From Bacillota bacterium (GTDB lineage Bacteria; Bacillota; Clostridia; Acetivibrionales; DSM-1351): a stretch of 9,273 bases of DNA. The stretch is taken from contig JAEZFR010000054.1 of NCBI GenBank assembly GCA_023417285.1, forward strand, positions 1-9,273, read 5' to 3'. The translations under genes and the position numbers were made by a program. Within the stretch, counting starts at the first letter, position 1, and every line of letters starts with the position of its first letter. This document shows positions 1-6,489 of this stretch, one piece after another. Under the pieces are notes generated by a model that saw only the letters and a program-made list of their open reading frames with translations, had not been told where the DNA came from and did no database searches.

Positions 1-43
1 TAATAAAAGTATCACCTTTTTTATTGGTGATAATAATTATAGG

Positions 44-78
44 AAAGTGGCTCAATTTATTATGACTGAGCCACTTTT
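44..78 (+). terminator. Rho-independent terminator of an upstream gene
   Basis: Perfect 11-bp inverted repeat (44-54 pairs with 67-77) around a 12-nt loop, ending in four T. The T tract is short but the stem is strong. The terminated gene lies left of the window. A weaker 7-bp hairpin (10-16 with 26-32) sits just before it. Confidence 0.75.
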
Positions 79-126
79 AACATTATTACTTACTAATTTC
101 CGCCATTAAATAATCTAACGCTCATC

Positions 127-160
127 CATTCACTGAAATGTCGTTTTTAGGGAGTGAACG
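127..160. repeat. Imperfect inverted repeat upstream of the response regulator
   Basis: CATTCACT at 127-134 is mirrored by AGTGAACG at 153-160 with one mismatch in eight pairs and an 18-nt gap. It lies just upstream of the likely promoter, so an operator role is possible. It could equally be chance; there is no T tract, so it is not a terminator. Confidence 0.3.
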
Positions 161-171
161 GGTGTAAGTTG

Positions 172-200
172 TTGAATAATGGTAGTTATTATGGTAAGAT
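172..200 (+). promoter_or_regulatory. Probable sigma-A-type promoter of the two-component operon
   Basis: A -35-like TTGAAT (172-177) is separated by exactly 17 bp from a -10-like TAAGAT (195-200). Transcription would start near 207, leaving a short leader before the GTG start at 233. Each hexamer is imperfect, as is common for activator-dependent promoters. A LytTR-like half-site, TAAGTTGTT (165-173), abuts the -35, the usual location for AgrA-type activators. Confidence 0.45.
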
Positions 201-221
201 TTATGTTAATAATCATTTTTT

Positions 222-227
222 GGAGGG
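222..227 (+). promoter_or_regulatory. Ribosome binding site fixing the GTG start at 233
   Basis: GGAGGG lies 5 nt before GTG 233. No comparable site precedes the in-frame ATG at 179, which also overlaps the promoter, so GTG 233 is the better start. Confidence 0.75.
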
Positions 228-232
228 CGGCC

Positions 233-967
233 GTGCGAATTGCAATATGCGATGATGATAAAGATTGTATTCATGAGGCAAAAGCTTCAATAGAAAAATG
301 GCTTGATTTTTCAGGTATAGCCTCACAAATATTAACGTTTGATAATGGAGATGACCTAATCTCAGAAAACAAGTGTGAGCCAATTGATATTATTTTTTTG
401 GATATAGTTATGCCACTTTTAAATGGTATTGACACAGCAAAGGAGATAAGGGATTTCGATGAAAGGACAAAAATAATATTTCTTACCTCTACGCCTGAAT
501 TTGCAGTTGCCTCATACAATGTAGAAGCTAGCGACTATCTGCTAAAACCTGTAGATTATGAACATATTTCCAGAGTGCTTTTTAAGGTGACTCAAGAACT
601 GCAAAAGGTCAAAAGCAGTATAGTTATACATACTACTAATGGATTCAAAAAAGTATATCTTAATGAAATTGAATATATAGAAGCAGCACATAAACGCACA
701 AATATTTTTCTAGCATCAGGAATTGTAATAAAATCTATTGATCCCTTGTATTATTTTGAACAATTACTAAGTAATACAACAGGTTTTTTTAAATGCCATA
801 GAAGTTATATTGTAAATATATCAAATATTGATTCTCTTGCACTAAATGAAGTTAACACTAAAACAGGGCGCAGAGTACCTGTGGCTAGAAAAATGCAAAA
901 GTATTTCAAAAAGGAATTTATTGCTTTCTATTTTCAGAGCGAGAAGGGAGAAGATTATTTTGATTGA
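233..967 (+). CDS. LytTR-family (AgrA-like) response regulator
   Basis: A 244-residue cytoplasmic transcription regulator of the two-component type. Residues 1-120 form the receiver domain: acidic cluster D7-D9, phospho-acceptor D57 in IIFLDIVMP, conserved T85, and K105 in LLKP. Residues about 130-235 form a LytTR DNA-binding domain, with the typical FFKCHRSYIVNISNI stretch (185-199) and VPVARK near the end. This layout is that of AgrA, VirR and similar regulators, which bind paired short direct repeats next to weak promoters. The GTG start at 233 is chosen from the GGAGGG site 5 nt upstream and because the receiver then begins at once with MRIAICDDD. The stop overlaps the start of the kinase gene, so the two are coupled. 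The regulated genes are not shown by the sequence. No agrB- or agrD-like gene is visible. Confidence 0.9.
   Translation: MRIAICDDDKDCIHEAKASIEKWLDFSGIASQILTFDNGDDLISENKCEPIDIIFLDIVMPLLNGIDTAKEIRDFDERTKIIFLTSTPEFAVASYNVEASDYLLKPVDYEHISRVLFKVTQELQKVKSSIVIHTTNGFKKVYLNEIEYIEAAHKRTNIFLASGIVIKSIDPLYYFEQLLSNTTGFFKCHRSYIVNISNIDSLALNEVNTKTGRRVPVARKMQKYFKKEFIAFYFQSEKGEDYFD
944..951 (+). promoter_or_regulatory. Ribosome binding site fixing the TTG start at 960
   Basis: AAGGGAGA inside the 3' end of the response regulator gene, 8 nt before TTG 960. It supports translation of the kinase from TTG 960 rather than from the in-frame ATG at 846, which would overlap the regulator by more than 120 nt. Confidence 0.65.
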
Positions 968-2231
968 TTCTATTATCTACTTTTATTCATGGTCTTTTCT
1001 TATTCTAGCCTTTGGTGTCTTTGTGTCGTCATCCTTCTTAGACATAAAATTCAACAAAAAGAATGTAAGTATTTTGATTACATATACAGCCTTAACTTTT
1101 TTGGTTCAATTTTTGTTTTATTTAAGGTTTGACTTAGTCACAGTTGGTATTTTATATCCTGTTATTACACATCTGACATCACTGATTTTATATATTGTAG
1201 TATTCAGATGCAGAGTTATTCCAAGCTTTATGGCTGTTATCAGTGCATACCTTTGTTGTACAATAAGCGAGTGGATATATCTTCTTGGTATTGAGTTCGG
1301 AATGACAAAAAATGCAGGTTTACTACTGAGATCCATAATAGCAGTTGCTTCAGGGATTTTAATTATTAAGTACTTTTCGAAGCCTTTGTCAGGAATATTA
1401 AAAAAGGACACAAAAACTATACTAATTGTCTCCATAATGCCTATTGTATATTATGTATATGACTATAGTGTTACGGTGTATACAGACTTACTATACAATA
1501 ATATTATTATAGTTTCGGAGTTTTTGCCCTTTATAGTGTGCATTTCCTATCTGATTTTCTGTCTTGTATATTTTAAGGAGTATGAGAAAAAGATAGAAGC
1601 AGAGCAAAAGAGACGCCTGTTAGAGATTCATTCGCAACAGTCAATAAAAGAAATAGAGCAAATGTTAAAAAACGAGTATAAGTTTTCTCTTATTCGTCAT
1701 GATATGAGGCATTACCTAAATAATCTTTCTATATTTCTTAAGAATAAACAATATGAACAAGCAAACAAATACCTCAAAGAGGTTACTCAGACGGTTTCAG
1801 ATATTAAGCTAAAGCGCTTTTGTAGTAACAGAATTGTAAACACTGTGCTTTCATTCTATGAATCAAAAAGTATAGATTTGAATATTAAACTAATAGCAAA
1901 GGTAGCAATTCCTGAAACTTTGCCGTGTGATGATGTCAAATTTACATCCATACTTTCTAATGCTCTTGAAAATGCAATTAATGCTGTTTCGAAACTTACT
2001 GATACACAAAAGAATCTACAAGTATTACTAGAAATGAATGGTGAAAAGCTTCTACTTCAGGTTAAAAATCCATGTAATGAAGATATAACGTTTTATAATG
2101 AGCTTCCACAGGCAAAAAGGGACGGCCACGGATTTGGAACACAATCCATTAAATATATCGTCGAAACCCTTGGAGGAGTGTCTCAGTTCTCGGTTGTTGA
2201 CGGCTATTTTATAATGAGGGTTGTTATATAG
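960..2231 (+). CDS. GHKL-type (AgrC-like) sensor histidine kinase
   Basis: A 423-residue membrane sensor kinase and the evident partner of the preceding LytTR regulator. The first ~205 residues hold six or seven hydrophobic segments (about 5-23, 36-56, 60-82, 88-110, 122-139, 152-171, 184-204), the multi-helix sensor layout of AgrC and ComD. A charged linker likely to form a coiled coil follows (206-240). The phospho-acceptor is H247 in RHDMRHYLNNL. The HATPase_c_5/GHKL ATP-binding domain follows, with N-box SNALENAINAV (N334, E337, N338) and glycine-rich GHGFG (389-393). A TTG start at 960 gives an 8-nt overlap with the regulator's stop and a good ribosome binding site. The signal sensed is unknown. 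AgrC-type kinases often sense peptides, but no peptide gene or AgrB-type processing protease lies nearby in the window. Confidence 0.87.
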   Translation: MIDSIIYFYSWSFLILAFGVFVSSSFLDIKFNKKNVSILITYTALTFLVQFLFYLRFDLVTVGILYPVITHLTSLILYIVVFRCRVIPSFMAVISAYLCCTISEWIYLLGIEFGMTKNAGLLLRSIIAVASGILIIKYFSKPLSGILKKDTKTILIVSIMPIVYYVYDYSVTVYTDLLYNNIIIVSEFLPFIVCISYLIFCLVYFKEYEKKIEAEQKRRLLEIHSQQSIKEIEQMLKNEYKFSLIRHDMRHYLNNLSIFLKNKQYEQANKYLKEVTQTVSDIKLKRFCSNRIVNTVLSFYESKSIDLNIKLIAKVAIPETLPCDDVKFTSILSNALENAINAVSKLTDTQKNLQVLLEMNGEKLLLQVKNPCNEDITFYNELPQAKRDGHGFGTQSIKYIVETLGGVSQFSVVDGYFIMRVVI

Positions 2232-2257
2232 GGAAGTAAATATAATGATAAAAATTC

Positions 2258-2276
2258 TATAATCCCATTGATTATA
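2258..2276. repeat. Small hairpin in the kinase-oxidase spacer
   Basis: TATAATC (2258-2264) pairs with GATTATA (2270-2276) around 5 nt. It is AT-rich and lacks a T tract, so it is at best a weak terminator or RNA-end element after the kinase gene. Confidence 0.25.
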
Positions 2277-2370
2277 TCTATTATGACGGAGAGGGACGAC
2301 AATACTGACTCATATTACATTCAAGTCTTGATTATATTATTCCAGACTCCCACAAAGCTGTAACTTTCCT

Positions 2371-2410
2371 TAAGTTAGTTGCATAAATATATATTATGTA
2401 TACCTAACGC
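2371..2410. promoter_or_regulatory. Possible LytTR-type regulatory site and promoter region before the oxidase
   Basis: TAAGTTAGT at 2371-2379 fits the LytTR half-site pattern [TA][AC][CA]GTTN[AG][TG]. A partial inverted copy (CTAACGC, 2404-2410) follows. Between them lie AT-rich -10-like hexamers (TATATT 2390-2395, TATTAT 2392-2397) with no good -35, as expected of an activated promoter. Similar words (CTAACGC at 115-121, TAAGTTGTT at 165-173) occur before the response regulator. I saw no convincing sigma-K or sigma-E promoter. The assignment is tentative. Confidence 0.3.
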
Positions 2411-2417
2411 AAGGAGG
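2411..2417 (+). promoter_or_regulatory. Strong ribosome binding site fixing the TTG start at 2426
   Basis: AAGGAGG lies 8 nt before TTG 2426. The next in-frame ATG is codon 73, already inside the family-conserved region, so the TTG start and its N-terminal extension appear real. Confidence 0.8.
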
Positions 2418-2425
2418 CTACTCAT

Positions 2426-4375
2426 TTGATAAAGTATTATTTTAGCATTCTTTACTTTTATGTATTAAGAGCCATTAGTACACTAAAATACGCTATTCAA
2501 AGGAAAAAAGATTCAAATTTAGCATTTAATCGTGCTATAGAACTAGACCCTATTTTAATTCCAAAGTATAAAAATCAATTAGTAAAACCGCCGGTTTACA
2601 AACCTATTAGAATAACCGTAGGAGAAGATAAATACTTGGATATGAAAAGGGGAAAAAGGCACTTGTATTTTGTAGATATCAGCGAATTCAAGCAACAAAT
2701 ACTCCCAGAAGGTTTTCCAAAAACAACTGTATGGGGCTATGGTGGACTAGTAAAGGACGAGACAACCGGAAAGATCACATATTCTAGAAGTGCACCGGGT
2801 GCTACTTTTGAAGCAACAAGAGGAATTCCCTCCATGGTAAAGTGGCTGAACAGACTGACAGGATCAAATCTTTTTGCGGTAGACCCGACATTGCATTGGG
2901 CAAATCCCAATAATATGCCAATGGATCCACCAAAACCATGGCCGCCTTTTCCCCCAGGGTTCCCAGAAGCGCAGAGTCCTGTACCCATCGTCACACACTT
3001 ACATGGTGGTGAATCACCTTCACAATTTGATGGGCATCCCGATGCGTGGTTCACATATAATGGTAAAAAGGGCCCTGCTTTTGTTAGCTCACTATATTGT
3101 TACCCTAATACTCAGGAGCCCACAACCCTTTGGTATCATGATCATACTCTAGGCATAACGCGTCTTAATGTATATGCAGGTCTAGCAGGTTTTTACCTGA
3201 TACGTGAAAAAGACAATTGCAAGTATGATAATGGCAGTAATGATAATGGTGGTTGCAATAAAAGAATTATCTTACCCAAAGGAAGATATGAGATCCCATT
3301 GGTTATTCAAGATAGATCCTTTAACTCCGATGGTTCCTTTTCATTTACAACAGAAGGAAACAATCCAGACATTCATCCGTATTGGGCACCTGAATTCTTC
3401 GGTGATACTATTATGGTAAATGGAAAGGTATGGCCGAATTTGGATGTGGAACGGCGACAATATCGTTTTCGCCTGCTGAACGGCTCCAATGCACGTTTTT
3501 ATAATTTGAGAATGTCAAATGGTATGAAAATTGTACAGATTGGTACTGACGGGGGATTTCTGCCTGAGCCAGTAGAGCTTAATTCATTATTGATAGCACC
3601 TGGTGAGAGAGCAGATGTACTCATTAATTTTTCGGATATTGCTCCGGATACAGCTATACTTTTGCTCAATGATGCTAAAGCTCCTTTTCCAACAGGCGAT
3701 GACCCAGACTTTAATACTGTAGGGCAAATTATGCAGTTTACGGTTCCTGTGAACGCTCCCCAACCGGTTAAACCGACGAAACTTCCTAAGAAGTTGAATA
3801 GTATACCTAGGCTTGTACCTGATAAGAAAAGAACTCTCACTCTCAATGAGGTTTTAGACCCAAATAGTGGCAGCCCTGTAATGCTGCTGCTCAATGGGCA
3901 GAAATGGGAAGCACCTATTTCTGAGCTTCCTATAGTGGGTTCCACAGAGGAATGGGTGATTGCGAACCTCACGATGGATACACACCCAATCCATCTACAT
4001 CTGGTTCAGTTCCAGCTTCTTGACCGTCAGGTTTTTAGGGCAGACGATTACAGAACCAAGTGGGAGGAGATCAATGGTATGCAACCTTTGAACCACCCTA
4101 CTATAGTACTTCCGGTAGAACCTTATTTGATTAATGCACCAATCGAACCGGATGCAAATGAAAAAGGGTGGAAGGATACAGTACGAATGAACCCAAATCA
4201 AGTCACACGTATATTGGTAAGGTTTGCACCTCAGAATGTTCCTTCGGGGGCAGTTAAGCCCGGACAAAATTTTTACCCATTTAATCCTTCGTGTGGACCG
4301 GGTTATGTATGGCACTGCCACATACTAGATCATGAAGATAATGAAATGATGAGACCGTATAAAGTTGAACAATAA
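2426..4375 (+). CDS. CotA-type multicopper oxidase (laccase family)
   Basis: A 649-residue multicopper oxidase, expected to oxidise phenolic or similar substrates, bilirubin or metal ions at a type 1 copper and reduce O2 to water at a trinuclear cluster. All four copper motifs are present: HLHGG (H191, H193), WYHDH (H238, H240), HPIHLH (H520, H523, H525) and WHCHILDHEDNEMM (H630, C631, H632, H636, M641). The C+5 His and C+10 Met spacing matches CotA, whose axial ligand is Met. Three cupredoxin domains fit the length, though CotA itself is about 510 residues. The excess comes partly from insertions and partly from an N-terminal extension of about 40 residues with no cleavable signal peptide; the CotA-like region begins near residue 40. 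Residues 34-42 (FNRAIELDP) resemble the end of a TPR helix, possibly by chance. The gene has its own spacer and terminator. Hand counts show the body is far richer in GC than the extension and neighbours. A spore-coat or cytosolic location is possible but not shown. Confidence 0.92.
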   Translation: MIKYYFSILYFYVLRAISTLKYAIQRKKDSNLAFNRAIELDPILIPKYKNQLVKPPVYKPIRITVGEDKYLDMKRGKRHLYFVDISEFKQQILPEGFPKTTVWGYGGLVKDETTGKITYSRSAPGATFEATRGIPSMVKWLNRLTGSNLFAVDPTLHWANPNNMPMDPPKPWPPFPPGFPEAQSPVPIVTHLHGGESPSQFDGHPDAWFTYNGKKGPAFVSSLYCYPNTQEPTTLWYHDHTLGITRLNVYAGLAGFYLIREKDNCKYDNGSNDNGGCNKRIILPKGRYEIPLVIQDRSFNSDGSFSFTTEGNNPDIHPYWAPEFFGDTIMVNGKVWPNLDVERRQYRFRLLNGSNARFYNLRMSNGMKIVQIGTDGGFLPEPVELNSLLIAPGERADVLINFSDIAPDTAILLLNDAKAPFPTGDDPDFNTVGQIMQFTVPVNAPQPVKPTKLPKKLNSIPRLVPDKKRTLTLNEVLDPNSGSPVMLLLNGQKWEAPISELPIVGSTEEWVIANLTMDTHPIHLHLVQFQLLDRQVFRADDYRTKWEEINGMQPLNHPTIVLPVEPYLINAPIEPDANEKGWKDTVRMNPNQVTRILVRFAPQNVPSGAVKPGQNFYPFNPSCGPGYVWHCHILDHEDNEMMRPYKVEQ

Positions 4376-4392
4376 AGTCCTAGAGACTTTAA

Positions 4393-4450
4393 AAAGGGGA
4401 CTGCTGCACAGTGAATAAAATTATTCATTGTGCAATAGCCCCTTCTTTTT
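4393..4450 (+). terminator. Rho-independent terminator of the multicopper oxidase gene
   Basis: A long, slightly interrupted stem begins 17 nt after the stop codon. AAGGGG (4394-4399) pairs with CCCCTT (4439-4444), and TGCACA (4405-4410) with TGTGCA (4429-4434). TGAAT (4412-4416) pairs with ATTCA (4423-4427). Then come C and TTTTT (4446-4450). It makes the oxidase transcript separate from the downstream redox operon. Confidence 0.9.
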
Positions 4451-4552
4451 GTACAAGATTATGTTTTTATTGGGTAAAAATAGGGTATTTATAGTTATAA
4501 ATATATACGTAAATAGAGATTGATGTAGATAAATTATGATAGGAGACGATAG

Positions 4553-5896
4553 ATGAATAAAAAAATAATACTACTTATTCTTTACTTTACAAGCCCAGCA
4601 ATACTGACTACTGCTATATATTCGACCAATACGACAAGGTATGGGCAACTAAATATTTTTATACCAATGATGTTAGGAGCAGCTGCATACACGTGGCTTT
4701 GTATTGAATTTGTTCTCATTGCAAGAGTCAAAATGATGGAAAAATCAATAGGGCAAGACAGGTTTTACAAATTTCATGGCATAATGGCTTTGGTAAGTGT
4801 AGTTTTGGCTTTCATACATAAAATTCTTCAGGGAAATATGATGGGGGAAAGCTTAAAAACAACTCTTGGAGATATATCGATATATATTTTTATAGCAATA
4901 ACCGTACTGTCATTTGTATTTATGGCAGAAATGCTAGTACTGAAGGTAAACCCACTTATGAAAATGAAAAGATTTGCCCAGAAGCTGAAGGTGTTCTCTT
5001 ATAAGTATCAGAGACTGCTTCATAACCTTACGACTATTGCTATAACATTACTTCTCGCACATGTTTTACTAACCACTACTTCAAGGGTAAGTCTGTTGGT
5101 AAGAGTGATATACATAGTTTATTTTATTGTAGCAATCAGCGCGTATATATATTTCAAGTTCCTGAAGCCACTGATGAGATCAGATATGAAGTTTATTGTT
5201 AAGGCTGTGAAGCAGGAGAGCGATAACATGTGGACAATTGAAATGGTACCACAGAGCAAAACTATTTTTAAATATGAGGCAGGCCAGTTTGGCTTTATAA
5301 AGATTTATGGAGAAGACATCTCAAAAGAAGAACACCCATTCTCCATATCCTCTCAGCCTGAGAATAAGGAATTTATCTCAATAACAGTAAAAGAACTTGG
5401 TGATTATACCTCCACTATAAATAACGTTAAGCCAGGATACAGAGCCATTGTGGATGCGCCATACGGCAATTTCACTCTTAGGGAGATCAGGCATGATGAA
5501 GAGTTGGTTCTTTTGGCAGGAGGGGTTGGAATCACTCCTGTTATGAGTTTGTTGAGATATATGTCCCAAATGGATAAGGACAGAAAGGTGCTGCTACTAT
5601 GGGGAATCAAAAATCCAAATGAGATGATATGGCATAAGGAATTTGACCAAATACTTGAAACAATGAAAAACCTCTCAATCGTTCCAGTCATGTCAATGGA
5701 CAATACATGGGAAGGGGAAAAGGGTTTTCTGACACAAGATAAAATAATGAAGCACATGAAGGAAAAAGGAATAAGTGCTGACAAAGCACATTTCTACATA
5801 TGCGGTCCAGCAATAATGGTGGACATGGTGCTAAAAGGATTAAAGAGCATAAAGGTTAATAAGAGCAATATTCACTTTGAAAGATTTTCACTATAA
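4553..5896 (+). CDS. Ferric reductase/NADPH-oxidase-like transmembrane flavocytochrome
   Basis: A 447-residue membrane flavocytochrome. The N-terminal half has six hydrophobic segments (about 4-24, 34-58, 73-93, 108-130, 155-176, 183-204). Histidines H75/H89 in helix 3 and H157/H170 in helix 5 lie 14 and 13 residues apart, the spacing that holds two stacked b hemes in NOX enzymes. The cytosolic half is a ferredoxin-reductase-type unit: FAD-binding HPFSISS (261-267), NAD(P)-binding GGVGITP (323-329), YICGPA (415-420), and an aromatic C-terminus (HFERFSL). It should carry electrons from NAD(P)H through FAD and hemes to the outer face. The acceptor (Fe(III), O2 or a protein) is not shown. An AGGAGA site lies just before ATG 4553. 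The next gene, a heme lipoprotein, begins 14 nt after the stop and is the natural partner. The family assignment is firm; the physiological role is inferred. Confidence 0.9.
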   Translation: MNKKIILLILYFTSPAILTTAIYSTNTTRYGQLNIFIPMMLGAAAYTWLCIEFVLIARVKMMEKSIGQDRFYKFHGIMALVSVVLAFIHKILQGNMMGESLKTTLGDISIYIFIAITVLSFVFMAEMLVLKVNPLMKMKRFAQKLKVFSYKYQRLLHNLTTIAITLLLAHVLLTTTSRVSLLVRVIYIVYFIVAISAYIYFKFLKPLMRSDMKFIVKAVKQESDNMWTIEMVPQSKTIFKYEAGQFGFIKIYGEDISKEEHPFSISSQPENKEFISITVKELGDYTSTINNVKPGYRAIVDAPYGNFTLREIRHDEELVLLAGGVGITPVMSLLRYMSQMDKDRKVLLLWGIKNPNEMIWHKEFDQILETMKNLSIVPVMSMDNTWEGEKGFLTQDKIMKHMKEKGISADKAHFYICGPAIMVDMVLKGLKSIKVNKSNIHFERFSL

Positions 5897-5910
5897 AGGA
5901 GTGTATCAAT

Positions 5911-6303
5911 ATGAAAAAATTTATACTAATAACAGTGTTAGCAGTTACAATGCTACTTACAGCTTGCTCGGGAAACAATTCCCAGAGCATAGACTCCAAT
6001 GCCGAGACAAATACTACACAGTCAACGCAGTCATCACAGCCAACGCAGTCTTCAGAAAACTCTGAAAACGGAGAAAAAGTTTTCACTCAGGCAGAGCTGA
6101 AAAAGTATGACGGGGAAAATGGAAATGCAGCATATGTTGCATTTGATGGTAAGGTTTATGATGTAACAAATGCAGAGGGCTGGAAAGGTGGACAGCACCA
6201 GGGCTATATAGCAGGCGTTGATATTACTGAGTATATAAAGGCTTCTGACCATGGCACAAAGGTTCTTGAACGCTTGCCACTAGTAGGGACTTATAAGAAA
6301 TAA
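5911..6303 (+). CDS. Lipoprotein with cytochrome b5-like heme-binding domain
   Basis: A 130-residue exported lipoprotein. A lipoprotein signal peptide (residues 1-18) ends in lipobox LTAC with C19 as the lipid-anchored residue. Residues 20-55 are a Ser/Thr/Gln-rich flexible linker containing a duplicated QSTQSS/QPTQSS unit. Residues 56-130 form a cytochrome b5-like heme/steroid-binding domain of the short bacterial type (COG4892-like): FTQAELKKYDG, AYVAFDGKVYDVT, WKGGQH, SDHG and LPLVGTY. The likely heme ligands are H96 and H114. The domain should sit on the outer face of the cytoplasmic membrane. The gene follows the flavocytochrome by 14 nt, with an AAAGGAG site (5895-5901) directly after that gene's stop codon, so they form one operon. 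A role as electron acceptor or relay for the flavocytochrome is inferred. Some members of this fold bind other ligands, so heme binding is probable rather than certain. Confidence 0.87.
   Translation: MKKFILITVLAVTMLLTACSGNNSQSIDSNAETNTTQSTQSSQPTQSSENSENGEKVFTQAELKKYDGENGNAAYVAFDGKVYDVTNAEGWKGGQHQGYIAGVDITEYIKASDHGTKVLERLPLVGTYKK
6019..6054 (+). repeat. Two tandem 18-bp units in the lipoprotein linker
   Basis: Units 6019-6036 and 6037-6054 are identical at 16 of 18 bases and are in frame, encoding QSTQSS then QPTQSS. They look like a slippage duplication lengthening the surface linker between lipid anchor and heme domain. Confidence 0.8.
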
Positions 6304-6327
6304 TTAAATAGAACGACGTTTTTGTGC

Positions 6328-6399
6328 AAAATGATATGTTCCACTTACGGTGTACAGTTCAAAAAACTGTTTATCTTGAGGAGGAACATATCATTTTTT
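6328..6399 (+). terminator. Compound hairpin terminator after the redox operon
   Basis: A perfect 15-bp inverted repeat (6328-6342 with 6383-6397) encloses 40 nt that contain a second 6-bp hairpin (6354-6359 with 6365-6370). The outer stem runs into six T (6394-6399). It lies 24 nt after the lipoprotein stop and should end the operon. Long perfect arms with an inner hairpin are unusual for a plain terminator. A miniature mobile-element remnant or a structured RNA end are alternatives. Confidence 0.7.
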
Positions 6400-6444
6400 A
6401 TGTAATGCCATAAATATGGGAACAGATATGTTGACTACATAATA

Positions 6445-6457
6445 TACTATTATAGTA
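6445..6457. promoter_or_regulatory. Palindrome in the promoter region of the small gene
   Basis: TACTATTATAGTA is a perfect palindrome around a central T. It lies 8 nt after a -35-like TTGACT (6431-6436) and contains most of a -10-like TATAGT (6451-6456), but the 14-bp spacing is too short for a standard promoter. It may be an operator or a chance AT-rich palindrome. Confidence 0.25.
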
Positions 6458-6489
6458 ACTAATTTGAAGTGTTATTTAGGAATGGTGCT

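Noticed and set aside
10..32. Short hairpin TATCACC/GGTGATA as a terminator
   Set aside because: Its T run is in the loop, not after the stem; the adjacent 44-78 stem is much stronger.
179..232. Longer N-terminus of the response regulator from ATG 179
   Set aside because: It overlaps the probable -35/-10 promoter, lacks a ribosome binding site and adds residues foreign to receiver domains. GTG 233 has GGAGGG upstream.
846..959. Longer N-terminus of the sensor kinase from ATG 846
   Set aside because: It would overlap the regulator gene by over 120 nt with no ribosome binding site and adds a charged segment before the first membrane helix. TTG 960 is well placed.
2283..2363. 26-codon frame in the kinase-oxidase spacer, considered as a signalling peptide gene
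   Set aside because: No ribosome binding site, no AgrD-like Cys or leader pattern, and the length is expected by chance.
2737..4321. Several reverse-strand frames of 100-157 codons inside the oxidase gene
   Set aside because: They lie opposite a fully conserved enzyme, have no family features and arise from its Pro/Gly-rich codons.
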